DNA of 64,000 nt, from the NCBI GenBank assembly GCA_005518205.2, contig RFFC02000037.1:1-64000 (forward strand), in the 5' to 3' direction. The position numbers and the translations under genes are program-made. The stretch comes from Hormoscilla sp. GUM202. Lineage in GTDB: Bacteria; Cyanobacteriota; Cyanobacteriia; Cyanobacteriales; Desertifilaceae. The first letter of the stretch is position 1; the number at the start of each line of letters is the position of its first letter. This document shows, one piece after another, positions 24,329 through 34,193 of this stretch. The notes beneath the pieces were generated by a model that saw only the letters and a program-made list of their open reading frames with translations, was not told the DNA's origin and searched no databases.

Positions 24329-24571
24329 ATGAAAGCTGAGGAACTGGATCGTAAGTTTGACAAGGGGGAGGACGTGCTGGAGTTTTTCGATCTGTCTACT
24401 TTGAGACGACCAGGATTAGAAAATAAGCCGGTGAATGGGGTATTGCCTATCGGTGCCAGCAGGCGATCGCGCGACCCCAAAGCTACCCATGAAGTGAACT
24501 GTCCCTTAGCTTCCCACAACAAACTTAAGAATGATGCCGATCGTGGTAGCCACAATCAAGCTCAAGGCTAG
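24329..24571 (+). pseudogene. Truncated CopG/BrnA-type antitoxin, copy 1
   Basis: The first 36 residues (MKAEELDRKFDKGEDVLEFF, DLSTLRRPGLENKPVN) match the start of a common cyanobacterial BrnA/CopG-like antitoxin whose DNA-binding half should follow with 'VDFP.WM...LD.EA'. Here the frame instead runs into the GCCAGCAGGCGATCGC leader and into antisense sequence of the neighbouring membrane-protein gene. Only the N-terminal stub is genuine. Confidence 0.65.
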
Positions 24572-24751
24572 ATTGACAATCCCTTGAGTCCCTTGCCGAT
24601 AAGCTTCCGCAAGAGATCCTGAACGATCTAGGTGCTTTACTGATTTATCTAGGCGTGCTACTGAATGCTCTAGGCTTGTTACTAAACGATCTAGGCGAGT
24701 GCGTATCTCCTTGACTTCTTCGAGAATCTGGCTCATTTCTGACTGAGTCAT
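24506..24751 (-). CDS. Small coiled-coil membrane protein, copy 1
   Basis: 81 aa. N-terminal heptad region (RLDRLVTSLEHSVARLDKSV, then KHLDRSGSLAEAYRQGTQ) and a single C-terminal membrane segment (VNLALSLIVATTIGIILKFV). ATG at 24751 has GGAGG nine bases upstream. Paralogues at 25979-26200, 26479-26670 and 26954-27174 differ mainly in coiled-coil length. Unknown function; the layout is that of a tail-anchored oligomer. It lies downstream of a Uma2 gene on the same strand (about 160 bp). Confidence 0.65.
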   Translation of the reverse strand: MTQSEMSQILEEVKEIRTRLDRLVTSLEHSVARLDKSVKHLDRSGSLAEAYRQGTQGIVNLALSLIVATTIGIILKFVVGS

Positions 24752-24833
24752 TGTCAATTACCTCCAACACAAATATAATCTAACAACTATCTCGTGGTCA
24801 CAAGTAGTTTGATAGCCGCATCGCTCGATGCAT

Positions 24834-24897
24834 GTAATATAGCCCGCGCAGGCGGGCTTTGTTCGAGTAGCCGGACCCTTTAGGGTTCGGGCGGCGA
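24834..24897. repeat. Dispersed element with GCCCGCGCAGGCGGGC hairpin
   Basis: TAGCCCGCGCAGGCGGGCTTT followed by GTAGCCGGACCCTTTAGGGT. Nearly identical to 46930-46988; the first hairpin also occurs near 47830. It sits between the Uma2 gene and the small membrane-protein gene. Confidence 0.7.
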
Positions 24898-24908
24898 GGA
24901 GTACCAAC

Positions 24909-25478
24909 TTATGCTCTACCTTGACCTACTTTTAACCAACCAAAGACTTGCTCTGCTGTTATCATCATATCAATTCCCGCCAGCACGCGCAGTTGCTGAC
25001 TACCTCTGCACAGGTTTGGTTCTTCCTGTGGAGCAAAGATCAGCACAGAGTAGTCATCCGGATCTAGCAGCCATCCTAATTTACTGCCGTGACCCAGGCA
25101 ATGTAAAATATTATCAATGACTCTATTGGCATTTTGGTCAGGCGACAGAATCTCAATGGACCAATCTGGAGCTTCAAGAAAGTTATCTTCTGGCTCTTCT
25201 GATTCATTAACCTTAATTTTATCCCAAGATACCACAACAATATCCGGGACCACAGAACGCCCGCCAAAAGTGCAACGCAGTTCTGGGAGAGCGGTATATT
25301 CCTCGCTGCGATCGTCGATCGCCCTTAGCAAGCGTTTCTGTAAAATCGAGTGTCTGGTTTTAGGCATTGGCTTTTGTATGGCAACTCCTTTTACATACTC
25401 CCATGCAGGAGACTCCTCTAGGGAGGGCGAGTTCAGAAATTCTGCGAGAGTGAGAGTTTTCGCTAATGTTGCAGTCAT
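24909..25478 (-). CDS. Uma2-family (DUF820) putative endonuclease, copy 1
   Basis: 189 aa, PD-(D/E)xK-type fold common in cyanobacteria. Family features: N-terminal TLAEFLNSPSLEESPAWEYV, core VVPDIVVVSWDKI (PD motif) and APDWSIEILSPDQN (E-x-L), and C-terminal AGIDMMITAEQVFGWLKV. Cellular role is unknown. Its 3' end is duplicated as short tails at 26329-26399 and 26810-26873, and a truncated second copy is at 27250-27708. Confidence 0.85.
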   Translation of the reverse strand: MTATLAKTLTLAEFLNSPSLEESPAWEYVKGVAIQKPMPKTRHSILQKRLLRAIDDRSEEYTALPELRCTFGGRSVVPDIVVVSWDKIKVNESEEPEDNFLEAPDWSIEILSPDQNANRVIDNILHCLGHGSKLGWLLDPDDYSVLIFAPQEEPNLCRGSQQLRVLAGIDMMITAEQVFGWLKVGQGRA

Positions 25479-25801
25479 GGCTTACTGTCTGAAGATCGGC
25501 ATCAATTCCAGTATAACCCCAAAGGGACGATCTGGTTTTAAATAATTCTCAAGCCTCCCACTTTCTTCCCCGATCGCCGGTTGTCATCCTGGCCTCTGTA
25601 ACTACCCGATCGCCTCCCATACACAGTTCCTACAGCATGACCTTGAAAAATCAGCAAGTTTATGGTAAATTACATGATTTTCAGCAGGCGATCGCCCCGA
25701 TGGGTTTGATAACTGCCATCGGAAACATGGTAGCGATCGTATACTATAATAGTCTAAGCAAGTGTCATAGAAAATACGTTTGAGTACGATGGAGGATCTA
25801 T

Positions 25802-26044
25802 ATGAAAGCCGAGGAACTGGATCGTAAGTTTGACAAAGGGGAGAACGTGCTGGAGTTTTTCGATCTGTCTAATTTGAGACGACCAGGATTAGAAAATAAG
25901 CCGGTGACTGGGGTCTTGCCTATCGCTGCCAGCAGGCGATCGCGCGACCCCAAAGCCACCCATGAAGTGAACTGTCCCTTAGCTTCCCAGAACAAACTTA
26001 AGAATGATGCCGATCGTGGTAGCCACAATCAGGCTAAAGGCTAG
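25802..26044 (+). pseudogene. Truncated CopG/BrnA-type antitoxin, copy 2
   Basis: Near-identical sister of the stub at 24329-24571, truncated at the same place (after LENKPV), so the truncation predates the duplication. This copy lacks the MITE just upstream and serves as the empty-site reference. Confidence 0.65.
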
Positions 26045-26200
26045 ATTCACAACCCATTGAGTCCCCTGCCGATAAGCTTCCGCAAGATCTGCTGAACGCT
26101 CTAGGTGTTCTACTGAACGCTCTAGGCGATCTAGACGCTTTAGGCTAGTGCGGATCTCCTTCAGCTCTTCCAGAATTTGATCTATGTCTGACTGAGTCAT
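25979..26200 (-). CDS. Small coiled-coil membrane protein, copy 2
   Basis: 73 aa. Shorter heptad region than copy 1 (SLKRLDRLERSVEHLERSAD), then AEAYRQGTQ and the same C-terminal membrane helix (LAFSLIVATTIGIILKFVLG). ATG at 26200 after GGAGG. Intact frame. Confidence 0.65.
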   Translation of the reverse strand: MTQSDIDQILEELKEIRTSLKRLDRLERSVEHLERSADLAEAYRQGTQWVVNLAFSLIVATTIGIILKFVLGS

Positions 26201-26328
26201 TGTCAATTACCTCCAACACAAATATAACATAACGGTGAAGCAGCATCTCTAAGAGGAATATATCCCCGATCGCACCGGACGCTCTCTTATCTCTAGATTA
26301 TAGCGCCAATTTTTTTTACCTGAATTAC

Positions 26329-26399
26329 TTATACTCTACTTCGATCTACTTCGATCCAACCAAATACTTGCTCTGCCGTTAGCCTCATATCAATAATTC
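26329..26399 (-). pseudogene. Uma2 C-terminal remnant
   Basis: Encodes IIDMRLTAEQVFGWIEVDRS then RV and a stop, matching the last 23 residues of the Uma2 gene at 24909-25478. Nothing else of the gene remains. It sits upstream of small membrane-protein copy 2 on this strand, as the full gene does for copy 1. Confidence 0.7.
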
Positions 26400-26478
26400 T
26401 GGGTCGATCGCTTTCTTGCATATCTGTGCCAGCAGGCGATCGCGCGACCCCAAAGCCACCCATGAGGTGAACTGTCAC

Positions 26479-26670
26479 TTAGCTTCCCAGAACAAACTTA
26501 AGAATGATGCCGATCGTGGTGGCCACAATCAGACTAAAGGCTAGATTCACAACCCATTGAGTTCCCTGTCGATAAGCGTCCGCAAGATCTACTGAACGCT
26601 CTAGGTTGTCTAGGCGAGTGTTGATCTCATTCAGCTTTTCCAGAATTTGCTCTATGTCTGACTGAGTCAT
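26479..26670 (-). CDS. Small coiled-coil membrane protein, copy 3
   Basis: 63 aa, the shortest version: a single heptad block (RLDNLERSVDLADAYRQGTQ) and the conserved membrane helix. ATG at 26670 after GGAGG. Compared with copies 1 and 2 the coiled coil is shortened by whole in-frame units. Confidence 0.65.
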   Translation of the reverse strand: MTQSDIEQILEKLNEINTRLDNLERSVDLADAYRQGTQWVVNLAFSLIVATTIGIILKFVLGS

Positions 26671-26809
26671 TGTCAATTACCTCCAACACAAATATAACAT
26701 AACGGTGAAGCAGCATCTCTAGGAGTAATATCCCATATCGCACCTGATGCTCTCTTCTCTCATTATTATAGCGCGAATTGTTCTTACTTCAATTACTTGT
26801 ACAATATTT

Positions 26810-26873
26810 TACCTACTTTTTCCAACCAAATACTTGCTCTGCCCCTAGCCTAATTAGCCTCATATCAATAATT
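26810..26873 (-). pseudogene. Second Uma2 C-terminal remnant
   Basis: Matches the Uma2 tail around LTAEQVFGW but with internal changes and a small duplication (TAATTAGCC). Same position relative to membrane-protein copy 3. Confidence 0.55.
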
Positions 26874-26953
26874 AGGGGGAGATCGCCTTCTTGTATATCG
26901 GTGCCAGCAGGCGATCGCGCGACCCCAAAGCCACCCATGAGGTAAACTGTCCC

Positions 26954-27174
26954 TTAGTTTCCCAGAACAAACTTAAGAATGATGCCGATCGTGGTAGCCA
27001 CAATCAGGCTAAAGGCTAGATTCACAGTCCCTTGAGTCCCTTGCCGATAAGCTTCCGCAAGAGATCCTGAACGCTCTAGGTGCTCTACTGATTTGTCTGT
27101 GCTACTAAACGATCTAGGCGAGTGCGGATCTCCTTCACTTCTTCCAGAATCTGGCTCATTTCTGACTGAGTCAT
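26954..27174 (-). pseudogene. Small coiled-coil membrane protein, copy 4, frameshifted
   Basis: Starts normally (MTQSEMSQILEEVKEIRTRL, DRLV) but reads into AQTNQ and a stop. The downstream frame resumes as KSVEHLERSGSLAEAYRQGT and the membrane helix. A deletion in the heptad region, not a multiple of three, caused the shift. Confidence 0.7.
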
Positions 27175-27249
27175 TGTCAATTACCTCCAACACAAATATA
27201 ATCTAACAACTCTCTCTAGATTATAGCGCAATTTTTTTCCCGGCATTAC

Positions 27250-27708
27250 TTATGCTCTACCTTGACCTACTTTTAACCAACCAAAGACTTGCTCTGCTGT
27301 TATCATCATATCAATTCCCGCTAGCACGCGCAGTTGCTGACTACCTCTGCAAAGGTTTGGTTCTTGCTGTGGAGCAAAGATCAGCACTGAGTAGTCATCC
27401 GGATCGATCGGCCATCCTAATTGACTGCCGTGACCCAGGCAATGTAAAATATTATCAATGACTCTATTGGCATTTTGGTCAGGCGAAAGAATCTCAATAG
27501 ACCAATCTGGAGCTTCAAGAAAATTATCTTCTGGCTCTTCTGCTTCATTAACCTTAATTTTATCCCAAGATACCAAAACAATATCCGGGACAACAGAACG
27601 CCCGCCAAAAGTGCAACGAAGTTCCGGGAGAGCGGTATATTCCTCGCGGCTATCGTCGATCGCCGGAAGCAAACGTTTCTGTAAAATCGAGTGTCTGGTT
27701 TTAGGCAT
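27250..27708 (-). pseudogene. Uma2-family gene lacking its N-terminus, copy 2
   Basis: 152 aa starting at MPKTRHSILQKRLLPAIDD, about 95% identical by eye to residues 38-189 of the gene at 24909-25478. The first 37 codons are replaced by the 36-bp-repeat sequence. The PD...E-x-L core is retained, so a product from the internal ATG is conceivable, but loss of the 5' end suggests decay. Confidence 0.7.
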
Positions 27709-27961
27709 TTGCTTTTGTCTATCGATCGCAGGTTTTCCGCCGGACCTCTGGAACTACCAGATCGCCCCTCATAGACAGTTCTCGACAGCATGACATTGAC
27801 AAATCAGCAAGTTTATGGGAAATTACATGATTGTCAGCAGGCGATCGCCCCGATGGGTTTCATAACTGCCATCCTCAAATTTTGCTGTTGCCTAAACCCC
27901 CGGGGCGAGTCTAAAGCAGTCTCAGCACTACCAAAAAAATTACGGACAAGCAAATAACTAA

Positions 27962-28228
27962 TCAAGTTATTCTTCGAGTCCATTTTTCCATCTCAGTAAA
28001 AGAAATTAACTGTTTTCGCATATCCATACCTAGGCTCCAATTTTCGATCCATAACCCGATCGATGATTGATAAGTTAGTTCATAACCATTGGCCTGATAA
28101 AACTTGACGGCTGACAGTGAAGACATGACATTAAGAGTTTTATATCCTTTCTCAATTGCCACCGACTCGATCTCTGTAAGTAACCTCCTCCCAATGCCTT
28201 GACGCACAAAATCCGGATGCACAAACAT
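27962..28228 (-). pseudogene. C-terminal fragment of a GNAT acetyltransferase
   Basis: 88 aa. Contains the acetyl-CoA binding motif A (VHPDFVRQGIGRRLLTEIES) and motif B (AVKFYQANGYELT). The N-terminal half of the GNAT fold is absent. Upstream sequence at 28229-28300 is a C-run-rich repeat (GGATCCCCCCCAAACCCC), which probably replaced it. Confidence 0.7.
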
Positions 28229-28374
28229 ACGGGTGTGGTCAAAAGTAGTTGCAGCGGGATCCCCCCCAAACCCCCCCTCCCCCCCTGTAGCGGCAGATTT
28301 GAACCGGTAGATTTTCCCAGAAAGTTGACACAGGGGCGATCGGGGGCTATGATGGTGGATTGTGTAACTGGTGA

Positions 28375-29736
<1,362 letters not shown>

Positions 29737-29745
29737 AAGCGGAAG

Positions 29746-30339
29746 ATGGAAATAAAAGTTGAATGTCAAAAACGAGAAGCCCGAAGCAAACCGAGGGCGA
29801 TGCGTCGCGCTGGGTTAATTCCGGCTAATCTCTATGGTCACGATGGTGCGGAAGCTATTTCTCTTTCTGTGCCAGGGAAAACGGTGGCACACCTGATGAA
29901 AGCAGCTACGGTTAACAACACGTTAATCGATCTAGAAATAACAGATATCCCCTGGAGGGGCAAGACATTACTGCGGGAAGTACAAACTCATCCCTGGAAA
30001 GGCTATCCATACCACCTCAGCTTTTTCTCGATCGCATCTCAAGCGTCTATTTTGGTGGTGATGCCACTGAAATTTGTGGGAGAGGCGATCGGGGTGAAGG
30101 AAGAAGGGGGTATATTAGAAACGCGCTCGACGGAAATAGAGGTGGAGTGCGCTCCAGATAACATCCCAGAGGCGATCGAGGTGGATGTGTCGGAACTGCG
30201 GGTAGGAAAGGCTCTGCATGTCAAGGAACTGGTTTTGCCAGCAGGCGTGAGTGCTGCTAGCGAACCGGAACAAATTCTGGCAACGGTGCTGGCGAGCAGG
30301 TTGACAAAAACACAAAAAGATACAGAGGAAAAGAAATGA
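29746..30339 (+). CDS. rplY: 50S ribosomal protein L25 / general stress protein Ctc
   Basis: 197 aa, CTC-type L25 with N-terminal 5S rRNA-binding domain (KREARSKPRAMRRAGLIPAN, LYGHDG) and a C-terminal TL5-like domain (VECAPDNIPEAIEVDVSELR). Lies 9 bp after purA and probably in the same transcript. A hairpin follows the stop. Confidence 0.95.
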   Translation: MEIKVECQKREARSKPRAMRRAGLIPANLYGHDGAEAISLSVPGKTVAHLMKAATVNNTLIDLEITDIPWRGKTLLREVQTHPWKGYPYHLSFFSIASQASILVVMPLKFVGEAIGVKEEGGILETRSTEIEVECAPDNIPEAIEVDVSELRVGKALHVKELVLPAGVSAASEPEQILATVLASRLTKTQKDTEEKK

Positions 30340-30345
30340 TGGAGC

Positions 30346-30375
30346 GGTGTCTTCCGCATGCATGCGGAAGACGCC
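30346..30375 (+). terminator. 15-bp-stem hairpin after rplY
   Basis: GGTGTCTTCCGCATG is followed directly by CATGCGGAAGACGCC (one G-T pair). No U-tract, so it is a weak terminator candidate or a dispersed palindrome. Confidence 0.45.
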
Positions 30376-30453
30376 GAAGGTCGAAGGGGCAATTATCCTC
30401 GTTAAGAGGGGACCGCCTGGGAACGCAATTGCTCAATTGGTGGTGAAAAGTAA

Positions 30454-31458
30454 ATGACGGAAAGCAGTAAAGAGGTAGATGTATTTGGAGTGGGCAACGC
30501 CCTGGTGGACATTCTGGCATTAGTGAAGGATGATTTGATTCTATCCCACGAGTTGAATCGCGGGGCGATGACTCTGGTGGACGCTCCCAAGCAGGGGGTA
30601 CTTTTGCAGGACCTGGAAGGGACTGAGCTGCAACTGCGCTCGGGTGGCTCGGCGGCGAATACGATGATTGCGCTCGCCCAGAGTGGTGGTAACGGTTTCT
30701 ATTCGGGTAAGGTTTCCAGGGACAGCAACGGTGAATTCTACCGTCAGGATATGCTCAAAGCAGGGATTCAGTTTGATGTAGCTCCAGCCGACAGCGGCCC
30801 GACAGGAACATGCGTGGTGCTGACTACTCCGGATGCGGAACGCACGATGTGCACAAATCTAGGAGTTTCTATCACCTTGTCGGCTGCGGATATCGATGTG
30901 GACAAGCTCAAAGGCTGCAAATATAGCTATGTGGAGGGCTATCTCTGGGATGGACCAGAACCGCGCCAAGCGAGTGTGGAGACGATGTTCCAGTCTCAGC
31001 GCCACGGGGTACGGGTAGCATATACTTTTTCAGATGCGTTCCTGGTCGATCGCTTCAAATATGATTTCCGCCAGATAGTACCAGAATACTGCGATGTGCT
31101 CTTCTGCAATGGGGATGAGGCGCGCCGTTTCTGCGAGCTGGAATCTATAGAAGAATGCGCTGCTAAAATGGGTGAGTTGGTGGATCTGGCGTTTATTACC
31201 GATGGTGGGAAGGGCTGCCTGGTGGTAGAAAATAAACAGATTAGTGCCGTGCCAGGATTAAAGGCGCAGGCGATCGATACGGTGGGGGCTGGAGATGCTT
31301 TTGCTGGTGGAGTGCTGTTCGGACTCACCCACGGCTATAGTGCGATAAAATCAGCCCGCTGGGGAAACTATCTAGGTTCCCAGGTGGTGCAGCGGTACGG
31401 CCCCCGTCTGGAGGGCTCCCAGGCCAATAAGTTGGCGGAAATAATGGGTGGAAAATGA
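30454..31458 (+). CDS. PfkB-family carbohydrate/nucleoside kinase (adenosine-kinase-like)
   Basis: 334 aa ribokinase-fold enzyme. Substrate-side motif GGSAANTMIALAQSGG near residue 67 and the C-terminal anion-hole/catalytic motif DTVGAGDAFAGGVLFGLTHG near 277, with the catalytic Asp. Within PfkB, the N-terminus (VFGVGNALVDILALV) and the SGGSAANT pattern fit adenosine-kinase-like enzymes, so a purine-salvage role would suit the purA neighbour. Exact substrate is uncertain. Overlaps the next gene by four bases. Confidence 0.9.
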   Translation: MTESSKEVDVFGVGNALVDILALVKDDLILSHELNRGAMTLVDAPKQGVLLQDLEGTELQLRSGGSAANTMIALAQSGGNGFYSGKVSRDSNGEFYRQDMLKAGIQFDVAPADSGPTGTCVVLTTPDAERTMCTNLGVSITLSAADIDVDKLKGCKYSYVEGYLWDGPEPRQASVETMFQSQRHGVRVAYTFSDAFLVDRFKYDFRQIVPEYCDVLFCNGDEARRFCELESIEECAAKMGELVDLAFITDGGKGCLVVENKQISAVPGLKAQAIDTVGAGDAFAGGVLFGLTHGYSAIKSARWGNYLGSQVVQRYGPRLEGSQANKLAEIMGGK

Positions 31459-31769
31459 AGAAAGATAAATTGGCGGCAGGGAAAATAGGCTTATTTTTCC
31501 TGATCGGTTTTATGCTGCTGCAATATCCCTTGAGCGTGAGTATCAGTATGGCCCTCGTTGGGACGATCGCTGCTCACTGGGTAATGCAAGCTTGGACAGA
31601 TGAAACAACATCGTCGGAGTCGGTGGAGTTGCCATTTACTAAGACTAGCGAGCAAAATCTTTTTGACAAGAGCAAGGCTGGTGCGGAAGTCTGGAACAAG
31701 TCGGCACAAGCAGGCTCTTTATTTGGTGGCGCTTTTTATCGGCTGAAGCTCTTCAAGAAGCAGCAATAG
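31455..31769 (+). CDS. Small membrane protein coupled to the PfkB kinase
   Basis: 104 aa. Two adjacent hydrophobic stretches (KIGLFFLIGFMLLQYPLSV and ISMALVGTIAAHWVM) followed by a polar tail with a basic end (RLKLFKKQQ). It starts in the ATGA overlap with the kinase stop, so translation is coupled. No family recognised. Confidence 0.7.
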   Translation: MKKDKLAAGKIGLFFLIGFMLLQYPLSVSISMALVGTIAAHWVMQAWTDETTSSESVELPFTKTSEQNLFDKSKAGAEVWNKSAQAGSLFGGAFYRLKLFKKQQ

Positions 31770-32137
31770 GAACTGTGATGTACATGTAAATTAAAATTTG
31801 TCAAGGCAAACCATTCCGATTTTTCCGGAACGGTAAAAATCGGACTAGACCCCCGCAGCAATCTCACCTATTATAGAAGGGATGGCCGCGGTGGTATTAT
31901 TTATGTACTACAAGCCCGTGAGGCGATCGGCATATTCAAGCTATACTTTGCGAGGGGTGGTCTTGCACCAGTTGGGTTTGAACGAGTTCGGGGGCCCTCG
32001 ATACCGGAAGTACCCCCGTAGCGCCACGGGGGGGAGCTACTTCTACTACAAAACGATCTCTCAATTATCCCCCCCCCCCAAGAACAAAGGGACCCTTTGG
32101 AGTATAGCACAAATGACAAAGAGGAATTAGCAGAAAA

Positions 32138-32932
32138 ATGTTTTTATTTCTCTCGAAAGTTTTGCCATTATTAATCTACCCCTTGGGCCTGAGTTGCCTG
32201 CTGATGCTGGTGGCCTTAGGGATGCTATGGAAATATCCCAAAAAGGCGGCCATCCCAATTGCTCTAGCCCTAGTAGTGTTGCTGGTCAGCGGTAATGGTT
32301 GGGTGAGTGATTGGTTGGTGCGATCGCTGGAATGGCAGCATATCCCCTCCCAGGAGTTGCCCGTAGCTGATGCAGTTGTGGTTTTGGGAGGTGGGATTAA
32401 GGAATGGAGAGAGCCGCGTCCTTGGCCAGATTTGAGTGAAGGGGGCGATCGGATCGTCTACGGTGCCCAGCTATACAACCAGTATAAGGCTTCCATATTA
32501 ATTCTCAGTGGCGGTCGGATAGATTGGCAAAAAGGGACTGGCTCGTCAGAGTCAAAAGATATGGCAGAAATTGCTGAATATCTGGGGGTGCCTAGGACAG
32601 CAATTATCCAAGACCCAAATTCTCTGAATACTCACGAAAATGCCGTCAACGTGCGCAAAATTATGGATGAGCGCGGTATTAATCGGGTGCTGCTGGTAAC
32701 ATCGGCCATGCATATGCCCCGAGCGATCGGAACCTTCGAGAAAGAAGGAATTGATGCGATGCCTGCGCCCACGGACTTTTTAACCACTAAACCACCTCTA
32801 CATGAGCGGAAACTTGCTCCTGGAGAGATCCTACTCAATATTCTTCCCGATGTGAGCAGACTCGGACGAACAACCAAGGCATTAAAGGAATATACGGGCA
32901 TGGTTATTTATGGCCTGCAAGGATGGTTGTAA
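32138..32932 (+). CDS. YdcF/SanA-family (DUF218) membrane protein
   Basis: 264 aa. Two N-terminal membrane helices (about residues 9-28 and 36-51) then a soluble DUF218 domain: ADAVVVLGGGIKEWREP, ILILSGGRIDW, SLNTHENAVNVRKIM and LLVTSAMHMPRAIGTFEKEG. Family members are linked to envelope polysaccharide or vancomycin-barrier functions; the reaction is unknown. The preceding 370 bp contain only repeat-like sequence. Confidence 0.88.
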   Translation: MFLFLSKVLPLLIYPLGLSCLLMLVALGMLWKYPKKAAIPIALALVVLLVSGNGWVSDWLVRSLEWQHIPSQELPVADAVVVLGGGIKEWREPRPWPDLSEGGDRIVYGAQLYNQYKASILILSGGRIDWQKGTGSSESKDMAEIAEYLGVPRTAIIQDPNSLNTHENAVNVRKIMDERGINRVLLVTSAMHMPRAIGTFEKEGIDAMPAPTDFLTTKPPLHERKLAPGEILLNILPDVSRLGRTTKALKEYTGMVIYGLQGWL

Positions 32933-33383
32933 AGATGGTTAGTGGTTAGTAGTTAGTTGTTAGTGGTGAGTAGTCAGTTGTTATATAGCGAGAAATCTAT
33001 GATGTAAACATTCTGAGGAATCATCGATGAACCCCTTGCACGGTAAGAAGTTCAGCAAAAAAGATTGCACAACTCTCTTCTCGGCTTGCTATAATAATTG
33101 ACAACTGACAACTAACAACCTCCGGGCAGGCGAAACGAGGTGCTCCCAGGAGACATCGAAGCAGCATGGGGAACATTACCAAGATATTCCAGCAGGCAAG
33201 ACCTTTTATGTCTCCATGGAAGTTACGTCGAGATCCTGCCGATCGCGCAGCGTGGCGCAGCCATACCTTTGTTTTATTCTGGTCCCTATACGAACTTCTG
33301 GTCTGATACCTGAATGGCGATCGCCCCTAATCTCCTGTTGACAAAAGCTAGAATTATGTTATGATAATAGTAAAGGAGTTGAG
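32933..33383. other. Repeat-rich intergenic region
   Basis: Contains GTTAGTAGTTAGTTGTTAGT runs near 32940-32985 and their inverse ACAACTGACAACTAACAAC near 33103-33120, making a long imperfect inverted repeat of about 180 bp, plus a GCGCAGCGTGGCGCAGCCAT repeat near 33245. No gene is supported. AAAGGAG at 33372 is the ribosome-binding site of the next gene. Confidence 0.55.
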
Positions 33384-33797
33384 ATGATGACAGAAACAAA
33401 GGAAGTACCAACTAAGAGCATACACACGGGTGGCGCGTCAAACTTCACGACCACCTTGAAAAGTATTCTGAAACTTTTAGACTTGGAAGCATCCGATGAT
33501 TACGGGATTCTGAAACCAACTGAATATGCTTTCAAGACAGCAATGCAGTTCCTTGTCGATGCCTATGAGATAATGAAAAGCGACTTCCCAAAAGCTTCAG
33601 CTTCTACAGACGATCGAGGGAGTATTAAGATAACTTGGAGAAACCGAGAAACAAAACGATTAGTCCGCCTGTTTTGTCCATGTAATTCGGAGCAACCAGT
33701 TGATATTTATCACGACAGTAGTGATGATTATGATGTAGAGGATGTCTCTTCAGTGTCAACATTAGTTCATCGGTTAGAGTGGTTTAATGCTTCATGA
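33384..33797 (+). CDS. Hypothetical protein, first gene of a two-gene module
   Basis: 137 aa, soluble and acidic. A helical N-terminus (LKPTEYAFKTAMQFLVDAYE) is followed by a strand-rich part with RGSIKITWRNRETKRLVRL and IYHDSSDDYDVEDVSSVSTL. AAAGGAG lies upstream of the tandem ATG. I recall this type of protein preceding a second small gene in cyanobacteria, consistent with the fragment at 33827, but cannot name a family. Confidence 0.65.
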   Translation: MMTETKEVPTKSIHTGGASNFTTTLKSILKLLDLEASDDYGILKPTEYAFKTAMQFLVDAYEIMKSDFPKASASTDDRGSIKITWRNRETKRLVRLFCPCNSEQPVDIYHDSSDDYDVEDVSSVSTLVHRLEWFNAS

Positions 33798-33826
33798 CAT
33801 AAAAATATTATAATAGTGGGTCAGAG

Positions 33827-34033
33827 TTGGAACCATTACCTGATAGCGCCATTGTCTACCGGGCATTACTTCGTAAGTGGTGGATAGATTCGGAGACATA
33901 TGAATTTGCCATCCCAGAAAACAATATTTCCCTCACCCCAGCAGAGTATTGCCAACCCCCTACCAGTCTTTTAGCCCTCAAAATCCCCACCAGAAATGTG
34001 GAGACGCGATCGCTTGCATCTCTACAGAAATAG
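33827..34033 (+). pseudogene. Truncated second gene of the module
   Basis: Starts 29 bp after the previous gene. The first 35 residues (PDSAIVYRALLRKWWIDSET) look like a genuine N-terminus, but the frame then turns into low-similarity sequence and stops at 68 residues. The remainder is probably lost. Start uncertain (TTG at 33827). Confidence 0.45.
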
Positions 34034-34089
34034 ACTTGGGATACAGCCGATGACTGACACTAGATTTGTCAATTAACCGGTGAATAAAG

Positions 34090-34118
34090 AAACCCTGTTT
34101 TTGGTCAAAACAGGGTTT
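34090..34118. terminator. Rho-independent-like hairpin
   Basis: AAACCCTGTTTT (34090-34101) pairs with AAAACAGGGTTT (34107-34118) around a five-base loop, with T or A runs in both orientations. Sits between converging genes and could terminate both. Confidence 0.65.
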
Positions 34119-34193
34119 ATGGGGATGGGCGATCGCGTAGCACCGAGAGCATTCTGCGGCATAATAAAGCGCTAAAGCGCTTACTACAAACGA

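Larger units (their letters stand above)
24030..27870. repeat. Segmentally duplicated block region
   Basis: Sequence at 24040-24187 recurs at 25625-25790 and partly at 27778-27875. The small membrane-protein gene occurs four times, Uma2 sequence four times (two long, two tails), and the antitoxin stub twice. A leader GGTGCCAGCAGGCGATCGCG precedes each membrane-protein 3' end. Neighbouring units 2-4 are spaced about 470-505 bp apart. Confidence 0.85.

Noticed and set aside
31882-32130. 82-codon plus-strand frame rich in Tyr, Gly and Ser
   Set aside because: It covers repeat-like sequence (GTACCCCCGTAGCGCCACGG) with no recognisable domain, so coding is not supported.
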